Assembly (NCBI GenBank): GCA_021107335.1
Contig: JAIOSZ010000284.1
Location: 1 to 5,135, forward strand
Source: Desulfuromonadaceae bacterium
GTDB taxonomy: Bacteria > Desulfobacterota > Desulfuromonadia > Desulfuromonadales > Syntrophotaleaceae
Direction: 5' to 3'
DNA length: 5,135 nucleotides
Shown here: in pieces, positions 1 to 4,708 of the stretch
Layout: every line of letters starts with the position of its first letter
How positions within the stretch are numbered: position 1 is the stretch's first letter
Notes under the pieces: model-generated
What the model saw: the letters and a program-made list of their open reading frames with translations, nothing else
Told to the model about the DNA's origin: nothing
The model's database searches: none
Position numbers and translations under genes: made by a program

Positions 1-605
1 GCGGTCAGAGCCCGGCTGGCATCGGCCTCGCCGGTAAGAAATCGCCAGCCTTGCTCTGGAAAGGGTTGTCCCATGGCGGTCAGATAGGTCTTACGCGCCG
101 CCCGGGCCGCCGCCGGAGTATCCTTTCCATCGAAACTGATCGATAGTACTCGGTAATCCTGTCCCGGTTGCAGCTTGATCGCTGGCAGGTTACGGGCCAG
201 ATCGGCTTGCAGAAAGGCACAGACGTTGGGGCAGCTGTAGTAGATGGGGGCGATAATAGTTGGACCGGTGATAAGGTCACGCAAGACCACCGTCTGTCCG
301 TTTTCATCCCGAAAGGTCAGGTCAAGGGGGATAAACTCGCCAAGCTTCTCATCAATACCGACCTGGTTATCCGGCATCATTTGGGTTGTATCATCATGCT
401 GGTGTTGTGGAGTCTGCTGTTCAGTCTGCTGATTATGCTGCTGCATGGAGGCCGTGCCGGTCATGTCTGACTCAGTGGTTGACTGCACTGCGCCGGCTCG
501 GGTCGCTGATAGGTTGAGCAGGATGGCCAGGGCCAGTAATGTCAGCAGGGATAGGCTGCTATTTATAAGGGCGCGGGGACTCGCAAAGGAGATGTTGCAA
601 TTCAT
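1..605 (-). CDS. SCO1/SenC-family copper/thiol protein, 3' end cut off by window edge
   Basis: Reading leftward from the ATG at 605-603, 201 complete codons stay open to the edge, so the C-terminus is missing. Residues about 17-39 form a hydrophobic signal or anchor segment ending in an AGA-like cleavage motif. A Gln/His-rich linker follows (about 55-72), then a thioredoxin-like domain starting near residue 83 (VGIDEKLGEFIPLDL). The copper/redox motif is YYSCPNVCAFLQ with C125 and C129 (CxxxC), which is the SCO hallmark. The copper-ligand histidine of SCO proteins would lie beyond the edge, so it cannot be checked. The family acts outside the cytoplasmic membrane, delivering copper to the CuA site of cytochrome oxidase or reducing thiols there. 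The start is set by an in-frame stop at 623-621 and a GAGG ribosome site 5 nt upstream. The next Met codons would remove the export signal. It is divergent from the slyX operon. The family call is firm; a cytochrome-oxidase role is not shown by the visible neighbours. Confidence 0.9.
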   Translation of the reverse strand, partial: MNCNISFASPRALINSSLSLLTLLALAILLNLSATRAGAVQSTTESDMTGTASMQQHNQQTEQQTPQHQHDDTTQMMPDNQVGIDEKLGEFIPLDLTFRDENGQTVVLRDLITGPTIIAPIYYSCPNVCAFLQADLARNLPAIKLQPGQDYRVLSISFDGKDTPAAARAARKTYLTAMGQPFPEQGWRFLTGEADASRALT

Positions 606-617
606 CGAGGCCTCGAT
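604..617. repeat. 14-bp perfect palindrome over the SCO ribosome site and start codon
   Basis: ATCGAGGCCTCGAT reads identically on both strands. On the SCO transcript it contains the GAGG Shine-Dalgarno (614-611), the spacer and the first two bases of the ATG. It could form a 5-bp hairpin with a GGCC loop, or serve as a dimeric protein site. It lies downstream of the predicted promoter. Its function is unknown and it may be chance. Confidence 0.5.
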
Positions 618-660
618 CGATTAAGCGGAAGGGTGCTAATCTGGTGAATTGACTCATGAG

Positions 661-689
661 ATTATACGCAAAACAGTTCATTATGCAAA
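661..689 (-). promoter_or_regulatory. Sigma70-type promoter for the SCO gene
   Basis: On the minus strand a perfect TATAAT -10 box (666-661) lies 17 nt downstream of TTTGCA (689-684), which matches the -35 consensus at four of six positions. Transcription would start near 654, inside or next to the 8-bp palindrome CTCATGAG (653-660), leaving a leader of about 50 nt before the ATG at 605. This is the best promoter match in the window by eye. Confidence 0.6.
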
Positions 690-715
690 GCTTCCGTGAC
701 GATAGGTTCTCCTTG

Positions 716-744
716 TTGCCGGGACTTCTCGGTTCTGCTAGCAT
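716..744 (+). promoter_or_regulatory. Possible extended -10 promoter for the slyX operon
   Basis: TTGCCG (716-721, four of six -35 matches) is separated by 17 nt from TAGCAT (739-744, four of six -10 matches), with a TG one base before the -10 (736-737) as in extended -10 promoters. It would give a leader of about 65 nt before the slyX ATG. It is the best candidate I find on this strand in the gap, but the match is only moderate. Confidence 0.35.
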
Positions 745-806
745 GGCGCTTGAACATGCAACAAAAGGACCGCTGCAATCATCTCATAAACAGCACAAGG
801 TTGCTG

Positions 807-811
807 AAGGA
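807..811 (+). promoter_or_regulatory. Ribosome binding site of slyX
   Basis: AAGGA ends 6 nt before the ATG at 818. This decides the start: the same frame is open back to an ATG at 656, but that would add 54 residues with no SlyX character. Confidence 0.75.
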
Positions 812-817
812 AAAAAC

Positions 818-1009
818 ATGTCACAAATTGAAGAACGCCTGACCGAACTTGAAATCCGCTTTACCCACCAAGCTTGTCTCATCGAGGAACTGAACGAGGT
901 GGTCACCGAATGCAACCAGCGTCTAGCCCGGCTGGAAACGGAGAATGGCCGTCTGCGGGAGATGGTGAGTTCCTTTGCCCCCGAGCTGTCGGAATCGCCC
1001 GATGAGTAA
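818..1009 (+). CDS. slyX: SlyX family small coiled-coil protein
   Basis: This is a 63-residue acidic protein, slightly shorter than the roughly 70-residue E. coli SlyX. The conserved family core is visible: an N-terminal ERLTELEIR stretch, then QACLIEELNEVV (residues 18-29), then a second heptad-patterned stretch with RLARLE and RLREMV. Residues 1-50 should be almost entirely alpha-helical coiled coil, and the last 10 are a charged tail. The biochemical role of SlyX is not established. It was named through its proximity to slyD in E. coli, and there is no slyD here. Two cysteines (C20, C32) lie in the helices. It is the first gene of a rightward operon, and its stop overlaps the rhodanese start by 8 bp. 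The family call is strong from the motif and length; no function can be drawn from the context. Confidence 0.88.
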   Translation: MSQIEERLTELEIRFTHQACLIEELNEVVTECNQRLARLETENGRLREMVSSFAPELSESPDE

Positions 1010-1514
1010 AGAGTGTAAGGGCAGAGCGCTGTGGTGGGATCTTCAGCGAGCGCTGCTCATCGCCTTGCTGGCCGTTGTGGTTGGTCTGGCGGTTAACAGT
1101 CAGTTGCTTTGGCGGGTGTTGTCCGGCCAGACCTTGAACTCTGTGACGACTAGCGTGGACGGATCGACTGAAACGATCCTGCCTTTGCCGGTGGAACTAG
1201 CCGAGGTACGCGAACTGCAAGATTCGACGACCCTGCTTATCGATGCCCGTAGCCGAACCGCTTTCGCCGAAGGTCATTTGCCCGCAGCCCGTTCTCTGCC
1301 ACGAGGGGAAGAAGTGGCCGGGGTGGGTGCTTTGCAGGCAGAGGTGCCCCTGAGTACACCCATCATCGTTTATTGCAGTGGTTATGACTGCAATGACTCT
1401 TTTGCTCTGGCCGAAATCTTGATCGCCGCAGGCTACCAGCAAGTACGGATCTTTGAAGGCGGATTTCCCGAATGGCAGGATGCCGGGCTACCGGTCGAGG
1501 GGGCGCAACCATGA
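1002..1514 (+). CDS. Membrane-anchored rhodanese-like domain protein
   Basis: This is a 170-residue protein. A short basic N-terminus (MSKECKGRALWW) leads into one transmembrane helix at about 17-40. The positive-inside rule suggests the rest faces the periplasm. After a linker (about 41-65) comes a single rhodanese domain: LLIDAR (78-83), F88 and GHLPAA (91-96), the active-site strand IIVYCSGYDC (121-130), then GYQQVRIFEGGFPEWQDAG (144-162). C125 sits at the catalytic position that would carry a persulfide. A second cysteine, C130, lies inside the same loop. The frame is open upstream to a TTG at 975, but the ATG at 1002 has GGAA 7 nt upstream and overlaps the slyX stop by 8 bp, so I prefer it. 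The downstream gene overlaps by 4 bp (ATGA). Single-domain rhodaneses transfer sulfane sulfur or act as redox/thiol carriers; the acceptor here is unknown. The MauE-type neighbour suggests a shared membrane redox role. Confidence 0.88.
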   Translation: MSKECKGRALWWDLQRALLIALLAVVVGLAVNSQLLWRVLSGQTLNSVTTSVDGSTETILPLPVELAEVRELQDSTTLLIDARSRTAFAEGHLPAARSLPRGEEVAGVGALQAEVPLSTPIIVYCSGYDCNDSFALAEILIAAGYQQVRIFEGGFPEWQDAGLPVEGAQP

Positions 1515-1939
1515 CAAGCTGGCGCACCATGCTCTATCACGGCAGTCGTTGTTTGCTAGGCGCTCTTTTCTGTTACGCCGGACTGGTCAAGGCACTGGAC
1601 GTGGTAGCTTTCGCCGGTAGTGTGGCCAACTATCAGGTGCTGCCCTATCAGCTCAATTTTTTGGTCGCCGCCCTATTGCCTTATGTTGAGCTGGCCGCGG
1701 GGGTACTGCTGTTGCTCGGACGTCAAGTGCGCCCGGCCGTGTTGCTGATTGCCGGGATGAATGCGGTGTTCATGGTCGCCTTGCTTTCCGTTATCCTGCG
1801 TGGCCTCGATATTGATTGTGGTTGTTTTCGGCCCGGTGGCGAAGGACATACCAGCGCTCAGATGGCCCTGTTGCGGGATGCCGGCATCATGCTGTTGGCC
1901 CTTGTGACCTGGTTAGGCGCCGGTCGCCGCAATGGCTGA
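1511..1939 (+). CDS. MauE/DoxX-type redox-associated integral membrane protein
   Basis: This is a 142-residue, strongly hydrophobic protein with four likely transmembrane helices (about 12-28, 48-69, 73-96 and 120-138), typical of the MauE/DoxX fold. Family marks are the first-helix pattern YAGLVKALD (22-30), a glutamate in helix 2 (PYVELAAG, 57-64) and the motif DIDCGCF (100-106), a vicinal-type CxC pair after helix 3. In methylamine utilisation MauE is needed, with the thioredoxin-like MauD, to mature a disulfide-rich dehydrogenase. Relatives elsewhere are generally annotated as redox-associated, without a known substrate. The ATG at 1511 is supported by GAGGGGG (1497-1503) 7 nt upstream and by the ATGA overlap with the rhodanese stop. 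The next gene begins 8 bp before this stop. No mau structural genes are visible, so a methylamine role is not implied. A likely job is passing thiol or sulfur redox equivalents across the membrane with the rhodanese. Confidence 0.82.
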   Translation: MTSWRTMLYHGSRCLLGALFCYAGLVKALDVVAFAGSVANYQVLPYQLNFLVAALLPYVELAAGVLLLLGRQVRPAVLLIAGMNAVFMVALLSVILRGLDIDCGCFRPGGEGHTSAQMALLRDAGIMLLALVTWLGAGRRNG

Positions 1940-3530
1940 AGGCGTGTCTGTGTTGTTGCTGCAACCGCCGGCAATCAAGCCGGCCGGCCCGCCCCTTGGT
2001 TTGGCGGTGCTTCTCGGTTATCTGCGTCGGCAGGGGATAGAGGCCCAAGCTCTTGATGCCAATGTGGCCGCCTACCGTTATCTGCTGCAGCCTGAACGAT
2101 TGGTTGCGATGGCCCCGGCGAAGGTCAATACGTCTCTGCGCCGGGCGATAAAAAACCTCGCACGGTCTTGGGCTCTACTTACTTCCCCTGCGGCTTGCCG
2201 TTCCTTTGCTCGTTATCAAAGTGCTGTACAACATCTAAATACCGCTCTGGGTGTCTATCGTGGAGTGGATGGCGATGAGCGCTTGACCCTCGGCGACTAT
2301 CGGCACGGCGGGCGCTCGGAATTCTCTCCGCACAACCTGCAACAGCTAGCCGCGGGAGAAGCCTCAACGCTGTTTTCTGCTTATTTTGCTGAGGAGCTAC
2401 TGCCAGCTGTTGCGGCCCGCAATCCGCGGCTCATCGCCTTGTCTATTAACTATCGCCACCAGTTGTTGCCCGCTTTCGAGTTGGCCGGGATGCTACGCCG
2501 TGCCCTGCCCGGGGTGATACTGGTAGCGGGCGGTGGCATGCTGACCTCTTGGCGGGAAGAACTAGAAAAGGCAAGTGATGCTTTGCTTCCCTTCGATCAT
2601 TTGGTATTCGGCCCTGGTGAAGAGGCTTTGTTGCGTTTGGCTAACGAAGAAGTTGGTGAATTCTTTCTCGAAGGAAGTACCTGTCTGTCTTTTGAGCCGG
2701 ATTTTAGCGGTTTGGCTCCTGACGACTATTTGAGTCCTGAACCGGTCTTACCGCTAACCGCCTCGCGGGGCTGCTACTGGAAAGGTTGTCTGTTTTGCCC
2801 TGAAGCCGTAGCGCCGACTCACCCTTATCGCAGTTGTGCGCCGGCCGAGGTGCCCGATCTGCTGCTCGCTCTGGCTCAGCAATGGCAGGTGCGCCATTTT
2901 CATTTCACTGACAATGCCCTGCCGGTGCCAGTGCTGAAAGCTCTAGCAGCTCGTCGTGAGGATTTGGCTGGATTGTCCTGGTATGGCTTTGTCCGCTTTG
3001 AAGCAGCCTTGGCCGAGTCCAAGCTGGTCGATCAATTGGCCGCTGCCGGTTGTCGCATGCTGCAACTCGGTCTGGAAAGTGGTTCCCAGTCGGTTCTCGA
3101 TCATCTCGGTAAGGGCACATCGGTCACGACTGCTGCGGCAGTGTTAAGCACTCTGCACCAGACCGGTATTGCGACTTATGTTTATGTCATGTTCGGCATT
3201 CCGGACGAAACGGAGGAGGATCGTCGAGCGACCCTGCGTTTTCTAGAGGAACATGCCGATGCCATAGGCTACCTCAATTTGGCCATCATGAATCTGCCCC
3301 ATCAGTCGGAATTGGCCGCAGGGCGGACCCCAACCGTTGAAACAGGGGGTGAGAAGGCGCCGCGAGGACTTTATCTGACCGGAGCAGCGGAGCAGCAGCG
3401 GCGCAGCGATGCGCGGCGCTTCATCCAGCAAGAGCTGCTGGCCTCGCCGGCCATTCGGACCATCGTCAACCGCACTCCGCCGCTGTTTACCTCGGACCAT
3501 GCGTTTTTTTTCGATAAACCCAAAGGGTAG
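1932..3530 (+). CDS. Cobalamin-binding-domain-type radical SAM protein, substrate unknown
   Basis: This is a 532-residue protein, predicted soluble. The N-terminal part opens like the B12-binding Rossmann domains of this superfamily (LLLQPPAIKPAGPPLGLAVL, then LRRQGIEAQALDAN, residues 8-44). It continues after an insert-like stretch (about 55-150) with RLIALSINYRHQ (166-177), LVAGGGM (197-203) and VFGPGEEALLRL (225-236). I see no DxHxxG cobalamin-ligand motif, so B12 binding is uncertain. The radical SAM core follows: SRGCYWKGCLFC (278-289) supplies C281, C286 and C289 in CX4CX2C spacing, with HFTDNALP (324-331), LQLGLESGS (377-385) and YVMFGIPDETEED (418-430). The C-terminal 80 residues are Arg/Gln-rich and unassigned. 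The ATG at 1932 overlaps the MauE-type stop by 8 bp but has no good Shine-Dalgarno. A GTG at 1950 has AAGG (1939-1942) 7 nt upstream and is an alternative start. As last gene of the coupled operon it may act on the same pathway. The reaction is unknown; relatives do methylations, ring chemistry or peptide modification. Confidence 0.85.
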   Translation: MAEGVSVLLLQPPAIKPAGPPLGLAVLLGYLRRQGIEAQALDANVAAYRYLLQPERLVAMAPAKVNTSLRRAIKNLARSWALLTSPAACRSFARYQSAVQHLNTALGVYRGVDGDERLTLGDYRHGGRSEFSPHNLQQLAAGEASTLFSAYFAEELLPAVAARNPRLIALSINYRHQLLPAFELAGMLRRALPGVILVAGGGMLTSWREELEKASDALLPFDHLVFGPGEEALLRLANEEVGEFFLEGSTCLSFEPDFSGLAPDDYLSPEPVLPLTASRGCYWKGCLFCPEAVAPTHPYRSCAPAEVPDLLLALAQQWQVRHFHFTDNALPVPVLKALAARREDLAGLSWYGFVRFEAALAESKLVDQLAAAGCRMLQLGLESGSQSVLDHLGKGTSVTTAAAVLSTLHQTGIATYVYVMFGIPDETEEDRRATLRFLEEHADAIGYLNLAIMNLPHQSELAAGRTPTVETGGEKAPRGLYLTGAAEQQRRSDARRFIQQELLASPAIRTIVNRTPPLFTSDHAFFFDKPKG

Positions 3531-3562
3531 CCGTGGCGACAAGACGTCCCTGGTTGGGATTT

Positions 3563-3601
3563 AAAAAATCAGACAGCCTCTAAACGTAACCTGGGCTGTC
3601 T
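3563..3601. terminator. Stem-loop with a T-tract on the minus strand; possible terminator or leader hairpin
   Basis: AGACAGCC (3571-3578) pairs perfectly with GGCTGTCT (3594-3601) around a 15-nt loop. An A6 run at 3563-3568 lies just to its left, so on the minus strand the hairpin is followed after 2 nt by T6, the shape of an intrinsic terminator. On the plus strand, where both flanking genes lie, the sequence after the stem is C-rich with no T-run. It may therefore be a weak end for the 1002-3530 operon, a block to antisense transcription from the right, or a leader structure for the gene at 3654. Confidence 0.4.
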
Positions 3602-3653
3602 CGCCCTCTTCGGTATATCCTCGCTTTTTCTGATTCGTGGAGTAGCTTTTCCT

Positions 3654-4697
3654 ATGCAAGATTGGCAACAGAGTCTGCGGCAGGCCATGATCGATCCCAT
3701 GGAGCTGGCTGAGCGGTTCGGTATCGATTCGGCCCCCTTGCAACGGGTAGCTCGACGTTATCCTATGCGTATCAGCCCCTATTATTTAAGTCTCATTGAA
3801 GGTCCCGGTGATCCGCTTTGGCGCCAGTGTGTCCCTGATGAACGGGAGTTGACCGATCCGACAAGATCAGCCGATCCTCTGGATGAGGAACGTCTCTCAC
3901 CGAGCCCGGCGGTGGTGCATCGCTATGCCGATCGGGTGTTGCTGCTAGTTGGTGGTGATTGCGCCACCTATTGCCGATTTTGTACCCGCAAGCGTAAGCT
4001 CGGATGTTCCACTATGACGGTCAGTGAGGAGGACCTTGCCGCCGGGATCGACTATATCGCTAGCCGCCCCGAGGTACGGGATGTGCTTTTATCCGGTGGT
4101 GATCCCCTGCTGCTTGAGGACGACCAACTGGAGGCTATTCTTCTCCGCCTGAGGGCGATCCCCCATGTCGAGATGGTGCGTATCGGCGGTCGGCTGCCGG
4201 TGACCCTGCCGGAACGTATCACCGACGATCTGTGCCAAATGCTGCGTCGCTTCGCGCCCCTCTACCTTAATACTCATTTCAACCATCCTCGGGAATTGAC
4301 TCCACAAGCGGCAGCCGCTTGTGTCCGACTGGCCGACGCAGGTATCGTGCTCGGTAATCAGACCGTTCTGTTGCGCGGGGTTAACGATTCCGCAGAGACT
4401 CAGGCGAACCTCTGGCGCGGTCTGCTGCGATTGCGGGTGCGGCCCTACTATCTGCACCATATGGATCTGGTGCGCGGTACCGGTCATTTTCGTACCCGCA
4501 TCGAGACCGGTCTCGACATTCTTCAGGCGTTGCGCGGCCCCTTGTCCGGTATGGCTCTGCCTCAGTACGTTATCGATAGCCCTGGGGGCAAAGGCAAAAT
4601 ACCGTTGCTGCCCGAATATCTTCTAAGCCTGGGTGATCAGGCTCGACTGCGCACCCCTGGTGGCGAGGTCATCCAGTTTCCAAATTATGAAATTTGA
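3654..4697 (+). CDS. kamA: KamA-family radical SAM enzyme, lysine 2,3-aminomutase-like, short form
   Basis: This 347-residue enzyme should move the alpha-amino group of lysine (free, or destined for EF-P) to the beta carbon using SAM, an iron-sulfur cluster and PLP. The cluster motif is CATYCRFC (C103, C107, C110; CX3CX2C), followed by R112. SGGDPLLL (147-154) is the usual SAM-region strand. PYYLHHMDLVRGTGHFR gives D271, and IDSPGGKGKIPLLP gives D308 and the probable PLP lysine K315. From memory of the Clostridium subterminale enzyme, the cluster cysteines, R134, D293, D330 and K337 all fall at a constant offset of 22, so the core aligns without gaps. It is shorter than that 416-residue enzyme at both ends. 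The zinc-site cysteine 268 is S246 here, and the C-terminal cysteine cluster is absent. Length, the N-terminal DW...DPMEL pattern and the PYYLH motif recall EpmB, but the PGGKGK end is KamA-like. GGAG lies 11 nt before the ATG, a rather long spacing. No EpmA, EF-P or AblB gene is visible, so the pathway is unresolved. Confidence 0.87.
   Translation: MQDWQQSLRQAMIDPMELAERFGIDSAPLQRVARRYPMRISPYYLSLIEGPGDPLWRQCVPDERELTDPTRSADPLDEERLSPSPAVVHRYADRVLLLVGGDCATYCRFCTRKRKLGCSTMTVSEEDLAAGIDYIASRPEVRDVLLSGGDPLLLEDDQLEAILLRLRAIPHVEMVRIGGRLPVTLPERITDDLCQMLRRFAPLYLNTHFNHPRELTPQAAAACVRLADAGIVLGNQTVLLRGVNDSAETQANLWRGLLRLRVRPYYLHHMDLVRGTGHFRTRIETGLDILQALRGPLSGMALPQYVIDSPGGKGKIPLLPEYLLSLGDQARLRTPGGEVIQFPNYEI
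4681..4696. repeat. Small AT-rich inverted repeat at the end of the KamA-like gene
   Basis: CAAATT (4681-4686) and AATTTG (4691-4696) pair perfectly around a 4-nt ATGA loop across the last codons of the aminomutase-like gene, just before the 11-bp convergent gap. The stem is A/T-rich and would be weak, with no T-run after it. It is the only structure I find near the converging stops and is not a convincing terminator. Confidence 0.25.
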
Positions 4698-4708
4698 AGT
4701 ACAGGTGT

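Noticed and set aside
168..470. Open frame on the plus strand opposite the SCO gene
   Set aside because: It is an antisense shadow: the minus strand carries a clear SCO domain with its CxxxC motif, while this frame shows no recognisable domain.
745..760. Sigma54-like element (GG...GC) upstream of slyX
   Set aside because: GG at 745-746 and GC at 758-759 are separated by 11 nt instead of the required 10, and the rest of the consensus matches poorly.
656..817. Upstream extension of slyX to the ATG at 656, adding 54 residues
   Set aside because: The extension has no SlyX character, overlaps both predicted promoters, and the ATG at 818 has an AAGGA ribosome site at ideal spacing and gives the normal family length.
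1511..1939. Methylamine utilisation role for the MauE-type protein
   Set aside because: No methylamine dehydrogenase subunit or mauD gene is present; the MauE/DoxX fold is used in many unrelated contexts.
3591..3619. Promoter for the KamA-like gene with TATATC at 3614-3619 as -10
   Set aside because: No acceptable -35 lies 16-18 nt upstream (the best is CTGGGC, two of six matches, inside the stem-loop), so I do not list it.
4089..4487. 132-codon minus-strand frame inside the KamA-like gene
   Set aside because: Antisense shadow of a conserved enzyme core; no recognisable motif of its own.
3654..4697. Firm assignment as EpmB (EF-P beta-lysylation enzyme)
   Set aside because: The N-terminus and PYYLH motif are EpmB-like, but the C-terminal PGGKGK and D308 are KamA-like, and neither epmA nor efp is in view, so only the family level is supported.
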